A stretch of DNA of 64,000 bases, taken from positions 124,001 through 188,000 of the forward strand of contig NZ_JAPDIR010000005.1 in NCBI RefSeq assembly GCF_029870595.1, in the 5' to 3' direction. How positions within the stretch are numbered: position 1 is the stretch's first letter; the number at the start of each line of letters is the position of its first letter. Both the position numbers and the translations under genes were made by a program. The notes below the pieces were generated by a model. The model worked only from the letters and a program-made list of their open reading frames with translations. It did no database searches and had not been told where the DNA came from. This document shows positions 1 through 8,031 of this stretch, one piece after another. The stretch is from Sphingomonas sp. CBMAI 2297. GTDB taxonomy: Bacteria > Pseudomonadota > Alphaproteobacteria > Sphingomonadales > Sphingomonadaceae.

Positions 1-464
1 TGCTGGCGCTGCTGCCGCGATTGCGGCGCTTCGCCCGCGCACTCGCCCGTGACGCCGCCGATGCCGACGATCTGTGTCAGGTGGCGCTGGAAAAGGCGCT
101 GCTGGCACGCGCATCATGGCAGCCAGGCACACGGATGGACAGTTGGATGTACCGGATCATGCGCAACAGCTGGATCGACGTCACCCGCAGCCGCGCCCGC
201 GCCGCGCAGACTTTCGTCGATGCCGATGCAGGGCTCGGTGTCGGCGCCGATGGTGGGGCCGAGGCGCGCGTGGCGCTCGGCGAGATCGACGTCGCGCTAC
301 ACATGCTGCCCGATGAGCAGCGCGAGGCGGTGGCGCTCGTGTTGGTCGAGGGGCTGGCGTACAAGGAGGCAGCCGAGATCCTCGACGTGCCGATGGGCAC
401 ACTGACTTCCCGGCTGGTGCGCGGGCGACAGGCGCTGATGGCGCGGTTGGGAGAAGCGGCATGA
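1..464 (+). CDS. ECF-type RNA polymerase sigma factor (5' end outside window)
   Basis: Small sigma-70 family factor that would direct RNA polymerase to a stress or envelope regulon. The visible product has a region 2 helix ending in the ADADDLCQ segment, a region 2.4-like MDSWMYRIMRNSWID stretch that would read the -10 element, and a region 4 helix-turn-helix around LAYKEAAEILDVPMGT for the -35 element. The reading frame is open back to base 3, encoding LALLPRL before the TTG at 21, so the true start lies left of the window. The stop overlaps the next gene's ATG by 4 bases, which is typical of an ECF sigma/anti-sigma pair. The family is clear; the regulon cannot be told. Confidence 0.85.
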   Translation, partial: LALLPRLRRFARALARDAADADDLCQVALEKALLARASWQPGTRMDSWMYRIMRNSWIDVTRSRARAAQTFVDADAGLGVGADGGAEARVALGEIDVALHMLPDEQREAVALVLVEGLAYKEAAEILDVPMGTLTSRLVRGRQALMARLGEAA

Positions 465-1147
465 GCATCGATCCCGAGGTGCTGATGGCCTATGCCGATG
501 GCGAACTGGGCCCGCTCGAGGCCAGGCGCGTGGAGCGCGCCATTGCCGAGGATCCGGCGCTCGGCGAGGAAGTCGCGCGCCACCGCGCGCTGCGTGCCCG
601 GCTGAGCGGCCATTTCGCACCCGTGACGGAGGAGCCCGTTCCCGATCGGCTTGCCGCGATGCTGCGCAGCAACCTGGTCGAGCTTCCGGTACGCAAGCCC
701 GTCGCGCGCATTGCCGCATGGATGCGCTTGGGGGGCGCGGCGGCGGCGTCGCTCGTGCTCGGACTCGCCATCGGGCATGGCCTGCGGGACAGGGGCGTCG
801 TCCAAACCCGAAGCGACCAACTGTACGCCGCCGGTACTTTGGCCAGCGCGCTCGATGGCAAGCTCGCCGCGGACCAGGGCGCGACCCAGGTGCCCGTGAC
901 CTTCCGCGATGCCGGAGGCAGCTATTGCCGCGTCTTCATCTCGCGGGCCGTGGAGGGCATCGCATGTCATGACAGCCAAGGCTGGGCACTGCGCCAGACC
1001 CGTGCAGGTGGTGCCATGGCGAAGACCGACTATGTCCAGGCAGGCTCCACCGGCGCGGCCGTGATGGCGGCGGCGCAGGAGATGATGGCAGGCGCTCCGC
1101 TGGACGCCACGATGGAAGCCCGGGCGCGGGCTTCCGGGTGGAGATGA
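461..1147 (+). CDS. Anti-sigma factor, single-pass membrane protein
   Basis: Probable membrane-anchored anti-sigma factor that holds the upstream ECF factor. The first 45 residues (ending near HRALRARLSG) look like the helical cytoplasmic anti-sigma domain with the common LMAYADGELGPLEA opening. One hydrophobic segment at about residues 87-103 (GGAAAASLVLGLAIGHG) would cross the membrane, and the remainder would be periplasmic. I do not see the H-x3-C-x2-C zinc signature, so it belongs to the zinc-less type. The start overlaps the sigma stop as ATGA, so the two are translationally coupled. The cue that releases the sigma factor cannot be read from sequence. Confidence 0.75.
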   Translation: MSIDPEVLMAYADGELGPLEARRVERAIAEDPALGEEVARHRALRARLSGHFAPVTEEPVPDRLAAMLRSNLVELPVRKPVARIAAWMRLGGAAAASLVLGLAIGHGLRDRGVVQTRSDQLYAAGTLASALDGKLAADQGATQVPVTFRDAGGSYCRVFISRAVEGIACHDSQGWALRQTRAGGAMAKTDYVQAGSTGAAVMAAAQEMMAGAPLDATMEARARASGWR

Positions 1148-1291
1148 ACGGCCGGGAGAATTGGAAAAGGGCTGGGTTGCGCCCATTTCCAGTCGCTCCG
1201 GTTGTCCCGCATCGAGCCGGCTTCAATCGATCGGTGTCGTGCGCAAGCGGACGGAGGCGCCCGGCGAGGCCGGGTACCTCCGTCAGCGGCA

Positions 1292-3319
1292 TCAGCGGGC
1301 CGGCAGGCTCGCCGCCAGGCCGCTCACGAACTCGGCACCCGCCGGCACCTGCGCGGTCGATGCCTTGATCGAATCGCCGATCGGCTCGGCGCGGCCGCCA
1401 AGGCATTTGCCGAGGAAATTCTCGGCCACCGCATTGAAGGCGATATTGTTCTGGGGGCGGGCGAAACCATGGCCTTCGTCGGGGAACAGGACATAGGTCA
1501 CCGGAATGTTCTTGGCGCGCATCGCCGCGACGATCTGGTCCGATTCCGCCTTGTTGACCCGCGGATCGTTGGCGCCCTGGCCGATCAGCAGCGGGCGGAC
1601 GATCGCATCGGCCTTGTAGAGCGGTGAGGCCGCATCGAGGAGCTTGCGTCCCTCCTCGGTCGTCGGGTCTCCCATCCGCTTGTAGAATTGCTGCTTGCCG
1701 GCCTCCCAATAGGGCGGGATCGTCTTGAGCAGGGTCTGCAGATTGGACGGCCCGACGATATCGACGCCGCAGGCAAACGCAGTCGGAGTGAAGGTAACCC
1801 CGGCAAGGGTGGCATAGCCGCCGTATGAGCCGCCCATGATCGCGACCTTGTCCGGGGTGGTCACGCCCCGCGCCACCGCCCAGCCGACCGCATCGAGCAG
1901 GTCGTCGTGCATCTTGCGGCCCCATTGCAGGTTGCCGGCGGTTATGAAGTTCTTTCCGAAACCGGTCGAGCCGCGATAGTTGACCGACAGCACCGCATAG
2001 CCGCGATTGGCGAGCCATTGGTGATAGCTGTTGTACCCATATTCGTCGCGCGCCCAGGGGCCGCCATGGACGAACAATATCATCGGCACGGGCTTGTTCG
2101 GCTTGCCATCGCCATCCGGGTCGGTACCGGCCGGGAGCGTGAGGTAGGACACGAGCGTAAGCCCATCGCGCGCCTTGATCTCCTCCGGGTACATGGCGAC
2201 GAGTGGCGCGCCCTCGAGCTGCGGCCGCGAGACGTAGAGCGTGCTCAGCTTCCTGGCCTTGCGATCGAACAGATAGGTGGTGCTCGGCGCGACGACCGGA
2301 TCGACCGCGACGATCCAGCGATCATCGGCACGCGTGCGCGAGGCGACGATCGGCTCGCCCTTCAACTGCTTGCGCAGCCAGTCGAGATCGGCCCCGATCC
2401 CGGGATCGATCGCGGTCCATTCTTCCTTGAGATAGTCGATCGAATATGCCTGGACGCGGCCCGTCTCGGCATCGGCCATGACCCCGCCGATATCGGCCTT
2501 CGGACTCTCGGCGATCGTCGTCATCTTGCCGGTGGCGACGTCCTGCGCGAGCAGCGCCGCCGTGTCGCGCCCGCGCGAATCGGTCCAGTAGAGCGTCTTG
2601 CCGTCCGCGGTGAAGCCGGCGGGGCCGGTAGTCAGCGAATCATCGAGCCCGATCGTCACCAGCGGCGTTGCCTCGATCTTGTCGCCGGTCACGCGGAAAT
2701 AGTCGCTGCCGCCGTCGTCGCGCTGCTTGCTCGCCATGCGCAGATTGAGCTGGTCGTCGGCCAGGAAGCCGGCATAGCCGTCATTCCGCATCACGAGCGT
2801 CAGCTTGCCGGTCTTGAGATCGAGGCTGTAGACATCGTGCCAGCGCGGATCGCGATTGTTGATGCCGAGCAGGATGCGGCCGGTGACGTGATTGCTGGTG
2901 CCGACCAGCTTGACACGGGTCTTCTCGAACGGCGTGAGCAGCCTGGGCTCGCCCCCGGCGGGCGCCACGCCGTAGAGCAGGAAATTCTCGTCGCCACCCT
3001 TGTCGTTGATGAACATGATCTGCGAGCTGTCGGGCGCCCAGAAATGACTGCGGATGGGGCGCGTCTTCTCGGCAGTGAGCGGGCGCGCCTGGCCAGGGTC
3101 GGATGCCGGCGCGACCCAGATGTTGAGCACGCCGTCGCGCGGGGCGATCCAGGATAGCCATTTGCCGTCGGGGCTGAGGCGCGCCTGCGTCTTGGTCGGA
3201 TTGCCGAACAGGTCGTTGCGTTCGATCAGGCGCACTGCACCGGGATCGGTCTGCGGCGCCGCTGCGCCCCCTGTCCCGACAGCCAGCAACCCAAGTCCGA
3301 CCAGGTGAAGCGTCCGCAT
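1292..3319 (-). CDS. Secreted S9 family prolyl oligopeptidase-like serine peptidase
   Basis: A 675-residue alpha/beta hydrolase peptidase of the S9 (prolyl oligopeptidase/acylaminoacyl peptidase) family. It opens with a Sec signal peptide ([21 protein letters not shown]). A beta-propeller-like half follows, with WD-like turns such as [12 protein letters not shown], then the catalytic domain. The nucleophile serine sits in [10 protein letters not shown], the aspartate in the [13 protein letters not shown] region and the histidine in DEGHGF, in the usual family order. Length is normal for the family. It is convergent with the anti-sigma gene and stands alone. Likely role: periplasmic or extracellular peptide degradation. 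The exact substrate is unknown. Confidence 0.88.
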   Translation of the reverse strand: MRTLHLVGLGLLAVGTGGAAAPQTDPGAVRLIERNDLFGNPTKTQARLSPDGKWLSWIAPRDGVLNIWVAPASDPGQARPLTAEKTRPIRSHFWAPDSSQIMFINDKGGDENFLLYGVAPAGGEPRLLTPFEKTRVKLVGTSNHVTGRILLGINNRDPRWHDVYSLDLKTGKLTLVMRNDGYAGFLADDQLNLRMASKQRDDGGSDYFRVTGDKIEATPLVTIGLDDSLTTGPAGFTADGKTLYWTDSRGRDTAALLAQDVATGKMTTIAESPKADIGGVMADAETGRVQAYSIDYLKEEWTAIDPGIGADLDWLRKQLKGEPIVASRTRADDRWIVAVDPVVAPSTTYLFDRKARKLSTLYVSRPQLEGAPLVAMYPEEIKARDGLTLVSYLTLPAGTDPDGDGKPNKPVPMILFVHGGPWARDEYGYNSYHQWLANRGYAVLSVNYRGSTGFGKNFITAGNLQWGRKMHDDLLDAVGWAVARGVTTPDKVAIMGGSYGGYATLAGVTFTPTAFACGVDIVGPSNLQTLLKTIPPYWEAGKQQFYKRMGDPTTEEGRKLLDAASPLYKADAIVRPLLIGQGANDPRVNKAESDQIVAAMRAKNIPVTYVLFPDEGHGFARPQNNIAFNAVAENFLGKCLGGRAEPIGDSIKASTAQVPAGAEFVSGLAASLPAR

Positions 3320-3520
3320 TGCCGTTCTCCAAAGCGATGATGAAGCGGGATCAGCTTATGACTCGATACAACATGTCTCAAGGCGAGTGACCTGGGGCGC
3401 CCGGCAAGGCGCTTGTCAGACCTGTGGATTCCTGCATAAGGCAATTGCCTTATGATACAATGTATCATTCCTTGCAACTGGATGCCGCGGCCGGCGTTCG
3501 CAGCGACGAAGGAAGTCGAC

Positions 3521-4318
3521 GTGAAATTGATCAGGCTGTCCGTTCTGTCGGTGACCTTGCTTGCCGGAGCCGTGGCGGTTCAGGCGCGATCGGAGGGGCA
3601 AGGCTATCTGGCACCGGGGGCGTTCGACGTCCTGGCGATATTGCCGCCGGCTCCGGTGAAGGGCGATGCCCGCTATGAAGCCGACCGCCGGATTTTCCGG
3701 GAGACGCGTGCGCTGGTCGGCACGCCGCGCTGGGATATGGCAACCGGCGACGTTCCGACCGGGCAAGCCGATCTGATGCGCGATTTCAGCTGCGCGCTAG
3801 GCGTGACGATCACGCCGGCGAATGCGCCACGCACCGAGGCGCTCGTGGCGCGTGCCCGGATCGATACCGGGCGCGGCACCAATGTCGCCAAGGATTTCTA
3901 CAAGCGCAGGCGTCCGTTCTTGATCGACAGAGGTGCGATCTGCCAGCCCGCCAGGGAAGTGCTCGACAGCTATGACTATCCTTCCGGCCACACGACGCTG
4001 GGTTGGACATGGGCGATGCTGCTCGCCGAGCTGGCGCCCGATCGCGCGACCCAGCTTCTCGCGCGCGGCCGCGCTTATGGTGAAAGCCGGATCGTGTGCG
4101 GCGTGCACAATGCGAGTGCGGTCGAGGGCGGGAGGCTCTCGGCGACGGTGACGCTGGCCGCGCTCTCGTCCTCGCCTCAGTTCCAGACCGATTTCGCAGC
4201 GGCGCGGGCTGAGCTGGCCGCGCTGCGAGCCACCGGCCCCGCGCCCGATGCCGGGATGTGCGCGCGTGAGGCGTCGCTCGTCGCCGAACCGATTTTCGAT
4301 CCGGCGAAGCGGCGCTGA
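3521..4318 (+). CDS. Secreted class A-like acid phosphatase (PAP2 superfamily)
   Basis: Periplasmic vanadium-haloperoxidase-fold phosphatase. I chose the GTG at 3521 because GAAGGAAG lies just upstream and the product then begins with a clean signal peptide ending near AVAVQA; the ATG at 3452 would put an unlikely cysteine-containing leader in front. The three PAP2 signature blocks are present: KRRRPFL, the YPSGH block, and SRIVCGVH. In the last block the residue where the family usually has Asp (H-x3-D) reads Ala (HNASA), so the charge relay may differ. Size (265 residues) fits nonspecific acid phosphatases. Substrate is unknown; phosphomonoesters are expected. Confidence 0.82.
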   Translation: MKLIRLSVLSVTLLAGAVAVQARSEGQGYLAPGAFDVLAILPPAPVKGDARYEADRRIFRETRALVGTPRWDMATGDVPTGQADLMRDFSCALGVTITPANAPRTEALVARARIDTGRGTNVAKDFYKRRRPFLIDRGAICQPAREVLDSYDYPSGHTTLGWTWAMLLAELAPDRATQLLARGRAYGESRIVCGVHNASAVEGGRLSATVTLAALSSSPQFQTDFAAARAELAALRATGPAPDAGMCAREASLVAEPIFDPAKRR

Positions 4319-4321
4319 GCG

Positions 4322-4730
4322 ATGGCGAGCAAGCATCAGGCGGTGCGCACCGAGCCCGTCCGCGCCTGGCGAGGCGTCCAAGTCCACGCGCTCGACGCTA
4401 TCCTGCGGGATGCCGTCGATCTCGCGATCTGGGAGCGTGCGCTGGCCGCCGGGCTGAGCGCGGCAATCGGGCAAGCTGACCTCAGCGGAGTCGAGTTTCT
4501 CCGCTTCGAAACGCCGGCGGATCGCGTGGCCGAGGAATTGTGCCTCGCATTTCTGGAGGCGGGCATCGAGGGCGATGGCTGGGCGCTTGCCGAGGATGCG
4601 CAGCTGCTGGCATGTGCCTTTGCCCGCAATCTCGGGATCGACGACGTTGCGATCCGGCTGGAGCATGTCACCGGGGACGCCTGCCGACGCTTCCATGCCG
4701 ACTATGTCAGCGCGCGGCTGATCACCACCC
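4322..4730 (+). pseudogene. DUF1826-like gene, 3' part lost at a rearrangement
   Basis: The first about 135 residues resemble DUF1826 proteins (function unknown), including the histidine block CRRFHADYVSARLI near position 122. The expected next segment is missing: from about base 4730 the frame runs on through unrelated DNA and an insertion sequence remnant to a stop at 5035, giving a 237-residue chimeric product. It starts 3 bases after the phosphatase stop, so it was probably in an operon with it. I read it as the last chromosomal gene before an insertion hotspot, broken at its 3' end. The family call rests on recall of the histidine block only. Confidence 0.55.
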
Positions 4731-4815
4731 AATCCCGGACGCTCAGCCTTCCCGCCAATAGCGGTCGTTTATGGGTTCACGACCATATCAACGTGGCCGT
4801 AGGTAGTGTCAAAGC

Positions 4816-4985
4816 GGCTCTGTCAAATGAACGTGGCCTGGGGCGGGATAGGGTGATAGCGCCGGGTTATGAGCCGCAAATCGAGGGCAAAACCGCCGAG
4901 CCCATTCCGACGCTTTCCCTCATCGCCCGAGATAATCCGGTTGGTGGTTCTGATGTACGTGCGGTTCTCGCTGTCGCTGCAGGCG
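4816..4985 (+). mobile_element. IS6-family insertion sequence remnant (left end and transposase N-terminus)
   Basis: A GGCTCTGTCAAA sequence at 4816-4827 resembles an IS6-type terminal inverted repeat. It is followed at 4869 by an ATG whose frame reads MSRKSRAKPPSPFR, then SSPEIIRLVVLMYVRFSLSL, which matches the start of IS6-family DDE transposases (Y-(V/L)-R-(F/Y)-x-L-S-L block). After about residue 36 the match stops and the frame becomes unrelated sequence. No catalytic DDE core and no right end are visible, so the element is dead. Confidence 0.7.
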
Positions 4986-5114
4986 GAACCCGATTGGGCG
5001 TCTCCAGCAGGAGTTATTCCGCAGATTGGCTTTAAGTACTTGATATTTGTCCACTCGCAACACGGGGTGCGCCGCGAAAACTTACTGGAAAATCAATGCG
5101 GAATGCCGGTTTTT

Positions 5115-5155
5115 GGTACCGTGTACCGAAGGTTCGAATCCTTCCGCCCCAGCCA
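5115..5155 (+). other. 3' end of a class II tRNA: possible island attachment site
   Basis: A long variable arm (GGTAC, loop CGT, GTACC at 5115-5127) leads straight into a T arm (GAAGG, loop TTCGAAT, CCTTC at 5128-5144), a 7-base acceptor strand (CGCCCCA) and GCCA ending at 5155. That is the 3' part of a Ser/Leu-like tRNA with an encoded CCA. The matching 5' half (acceptor TGGGGCG, D arm, anticodon arm) is not upstream. A tRNA 3' end separated from its body is the classic scar of integrase-mediated insertion. It could be attL or attR of this or a past island. Confidence 0.6.
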
Positions 5156-5168
5156 AGGATCACATCCA

Positions 5169-5205
5169 GGCGGAATGACGGCCCGTGAACGGCCGTCATT
5201 CCGCC
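5169..5205. terminator. 15-bp perfect inverted repeat (hairpin)
   Basis: GGCGGAATGACGGCC (5169-5183), a 7-base loop and its exact complement (5191-5205) form a very stable hairpin 14 bases after the tRNA 3' end. There is no U run, so it may be a factor-dependent terminator or an mRNA end stabiliser of the lost tRNA transcript rather than a canonical intrinsic terminator. Confidence 0.55.
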
Positions 5206-5565
5206 GAATCCCGGCTGTGTGCCGCAAGTCGTGCGGGCGCTGAATCGCTCAGGCGAGCCGTCATCGCGGCATGGGCTTACTGGGCGCAGGCACCGCTTCT
5301 GTCCGCAAGCGCGCGTCGGCGGTCGCGGCGGAATGCGCAATAGGATCGTGCGCATGCATTTTCGCCGCTGAGCGCATGAGTATTACTCGATTGCATGCCA
5401 AAGCGGCAGGTACTGCGAATTACACCATTTTGGTTCATTCCGTTTCTGGACCTATCTCATTCTCGAAAATAGCCTGCGCTTGATCGACAGGATTCGGGGC
5501 ATTTCTCCGTCGCCTGATCGACATAGAAGGGCACAATTCTAGTAGCCCTCAAAGGGGGAGGGCAT
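5206..5565. other. Intergenic, 360 bases without a gene
   Basis: I see no convincing coding frame here. The stretch after about 5380 is less GC-rich than its surroundings. A purine-rich GGGGGAGGG at 5553-5561 is the ribosome binding site of the gene starting at 5566. Any promoter for the RHS gene group must lie here, but I cannot fix its boxes. Confidence 0.4.
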
Positions 5566-6210
5566 ATGCGTCTTCGCTTGTTGGCGTGCACGAGCACGCT
5601 GGCCATAGGTTTCGCGTCGCCGCCGGCGCATGCGCAGGAAACCACGACCTATCAATATGATCAGCTCGGACGGCTGGTGCGGTCGTCGATCAGCGGCGGG
5701 CCGAACAGCGCGGTGACGACGGCGACCTGCTTCGATCCGGCCGGCAATCGCGCGCAATATTTCACCGGCACCGGGGCGCCGCCCGTCTGCGCCACGCCCA
5801 CGCCCACGCCCACGCCTACCCCGACCCCGACACCTACGCCTACTCCCACGCCGACCCCGACGCCCACGCCAACCCCGACACCCACGCCCACACCGACGCC
5901 GACGCCGCCGGTCGCGGTGAATGACTCGACCTCGTTCGTCTGCTCGACGACGAAGACGGTGGACCTGTTGGCGAACGATTATGACCCGAACGGCAATGTT
6001 CCGCTGACCCTGGTCTCGATCAATCCATTCTCCGGATCGATCTATGCCTCGATCGTCAGCAGTACCTCGGTGACGTTCAGCGCGGCCTATACCGGCACGG
6101 CGAGCTTCACCTACACGATCGCCAACAGCCTGGGCGCGACGGCCACCGGCATCGTCACCGTCACCGCCACCGGCAACAACAACGCCTGCATCGGCGAGCC
6201 GCCCGTCTAG
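5566..6210 (+). CDS. Secreted RHS-like protein with Thr-Pro repeat linker and Big/cadherin-like domain
   Basis: A 214-residue protein with a signal peptide (ending near AHAQ), a single YD/RHS-like motif (YQYDQLGRLVRSS at about 29-41), a Thr-Pro linker, and a C-terminal beta-sandwich-like segment starting VAVNDS with DLLANDYDPNG, the usual opening of Big_9/VCBS-type extracellular domains. It looks like a short surface or secreted protein of the same family as the two RHS genes downstream. It may be a reduced duplicate of their 5' region. The start is supported by a GGGGGAGGG ribosome site. Function is unknown; the extracellular location is inferred from the leader and linker. Confidence 0.7.
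   Translation: MRLRLLACTSTLAIGFASPPAHAQETTTYQYDQLGRLVRSSISGGPNSAVTTATCFDPAGNRAQYFTGTGAPPVCATPTPTPTPTPTPTPTPTPTPTPTPTPTPTPTPTPTPTPPVAVNDSTSFVCSTTKTVDLLANDYDPNGNVPLTLVSINPFSGSIYASIVSSTSVTFSAAYTGTASFTYTIANSLGATATGIVTVTATGNNNACIGEPPV
5797..5910 (+). repeat. Tandem Thr-Pro coding repeat (6-bp period)
   Basis: About nineteen successive Thr-Pro dipeptides, encoded by variants of ACGCCC, ACCCCG and ACACCC. Synonymous changes are scattered through the array, so it is not a fresh slippage product. It gives a rigid extended linker between the RHS-like head and the beta-sandwich domain, and such arrays commonly vary in length between strains. Confidence 0.85.
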
Positions 6211-6250
6211 CGCGCTGCCCCGCCACCCCAAATTCCTGATGGAGACCAGA

Positions 6251-8008
6251 ATGCATAGGCATGTTGCACGGCTTCTCACGGCCTCGGCGTTGTTCGGCGC
6301 GCTGCCCGCGACGGCCCAGATCGTCCCGCCCAAGATCTACTCGACCACCCCGACGGGCGTGAACCTTGCGGATTCGGCGTTCACCTACACCACGACCGAC
6401 ATCGCGATCGGGCCGCTCAAGCTCGAGCGCTTCTATATCGGCAGCTATCTGAACGATCCGAACGCGATGTTCTTCGGGAGGCATACCAGCACCAATTTCG
6501 ACATCTATGTCACCAGGCGAGTGAAATCGGTCGGGCGCTATGTCTACAATGTCTATCTGGGGGCCAGCCAGGGCGGCATGTACGATGTCGGCTCGCCCAA
6601 TCCGATCGAATCGAATCTCGATTCCCGGCGCGGCACGCTGGAGATCGTCAGCGGCAACCTCGTCTATACGGACGCGGCGGGCACGATCTACACCTTCACG
6701 GCATCGGTGCCCGCGCTGAGTGTCGGCGGCGGCGTGATGCCGTCCTCGCAGCGCATCGCCAGCATCACCTATCCCGACGGACGGGTGCAGAGCTTCTCCT
6801 ACAATGCCAGCCGCCAGCTCAAGCTGGTGAGCGACAGCTCGGGCTATGCGATGGTGTTCGACTATGGCGCCAACGGAAGCATCTCGGCGGCGTGCGGGTT
6901 CAACCTGTCCAGAACCTATGTCACGGCCTCCAGCACCTGCAGCGGCGCCGCGCTGAAGACGAGCTACGGCTATAGCGGCGACAAGCTGACCGGTTTCACC
7001 GACGTGATGAACCAGACGACGACCTATGGCTGGAGCGACAGCATCACCTGCATCAAGCCGCCCGGCTATGCGAACTGCAAGATCACCAATATCTATCTGT
7101 ATACCAACAAGATCGATCGCCAGATCCTGGCGGACGGAAGCGTGTGGACCTACGCGTCCAACGCCGAGCCCGGCGTCATCACCGACGACGGCCAGGCCAT
7201 CGACAGCGACGGGCAGATCAACGGCGGCGTGATGGATCCGGACGGGAAGAGCTTCGGCGGCACCTTCACGCGGTCGAGCCCCTACAGCTTCACCGACGCG
7301 AACGGGCAGACGACGCAGTATCGCTACACCGGTGCCAGCGACTTCTTCTCGAACAACCCGCCGGGCGGCCCGCTGGCGGAGGGCAGCTTCCTCGTCGAAG
7401 TGACCTATCCCGAAGGCAACAAATATCTGGCCGAGTATAACGGCGCTTATCGCGCCCTCAGCAAGGAGACGCTGGTCGCGAAGCCGGGCTCCGGGCTGCC
7501 GGATCTGGTGAAGGGCTATCTCTTCGGCGTCGCGTCCTATCCCATCACGCGGCAGAATGTGGCCAAGCCCAACGGGATCATCGATCCCAACGGCAACCGG
7601 ACCGACTTTACCTATGCCACGCATGGCGGCGTGACGAGCGAGATGCAGCCGGCGCCGGTTGCGGGCGCGGCGCGGCCGCTGAAGCTCTACACCTATGTGC
7701 AGGGCTATGCCTATGTGAAGAATTCCGGTGGCGCGCTGGTGGCGGCGGCGTCGCCGGTCTGGCTGCCGGCGACCGAGACGCTGTGCCAGACCTATGCGGG
7801 CAGTAGCACGGCGAGCTGCGATCCGGCGGCGCCGATCACCGTCACCAGCTATGAATATGGCGCGAGCGGCACGGCGGACAACCTGTTGATGCGTGGCATG
7901 GTGATGACCTCGAGCGGGGTCAGCTTGCGCACCTGCTTCGGCTATGACGAGTATGGCAACAAAATCTTCGAGACCAAGCCGCGCGCTGGTCTTGCGAGCT
8001 GTTCGTGA
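6251..8008 (+). CDS. Secreted RHS-repeat protein
   Basis: A 585-residue protein with a signal peptide ([23 protein letters not shown]); ATG 6251 is preferred over the frame's first ATG at 6239 because GGAGA precedes it. YD/RHS repeats are visible throughout ([64 protein letters not shown]). It ends without an RHS-associated core or toxin, so it looks like the N-terminal half of an RHS shell protein. Together with the next gene it may form one split RHS polypeptide: the stop at 8008 lies 23 bases before the next start. Probably surface or secreted; role in contact-dependent competition is inferred from family knowledge. Confidence 0.75.
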   Translation: MHRHVARLLTASALFGALPATAQIVPPKIYSTTPTGVNLADSAFTYTTTDIAIGPLKLERFYIGSYLNDPNAMFFGRHTSTNFDIYVTRRVKSVGRYVYNVYLGASQGGMYDVGSPNPIESNLDSRRGTLEIVSGNLVYTDAAGTIYTFTASVPALSVGGGVMPSSQRIASITYPDGRVQSFSYNASRQLKLVSDSSGYAMVFDYGANGSISAACGFNLSRTYVTASSTCSGAALKTSYGYSGDKLTGFTDVMNQTTTYGWSDSITCIKPPGYANCKITNIYLYTNKIDRQILADGSVWTYASNAEPGVITDDGQAIDSDGQINGGVMDPDGKSFGGTFTRSSPYSFTDANGQTTQYRYTGASDFFSNNPPGGPLAEGSFLVEVTYPEGNKYLAEYNGAYRALSKETLVAKPGSGLPDLVKGYLFGVASYPITRQNVAKPNGIIDPNGNRTDFTYATHGGVTSEMQPAPVAGAARPLKLYTYVQGYAYVKNSGGALVAAASPVWLPATETLCQTYAGSSTASCDPAAPITVTSYEYGASGTADNLLMRGMVMTSSGVSLRTCFGYDEYGNKIFETKPRAGLASCS

Positions 8009-8031
8009 ACCGGAAGCAGGGGGACATCGCC

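Noticed and set aside
5054..5155. A complete tRNA gene ending at 5155
   Set aside because: CGGGGTG at about 5057 could pair with most of the acceptor strand, but no D arm or anticodon arm of the right size can be folded between; only the 3' part is convincing.
5797..5910. CRISPR-like array
   Set aside because: The period is 6 bp and entirely in frame as Thr-Pro codons, with no spacers. No CRISPR array seen elsewhere in the window.
6161..7624. A 487-codon minus-strand frame under the RHS gene
   Set aside because: The RHS product shows repeated YD motifs in the plus frame; the reverse product has none.
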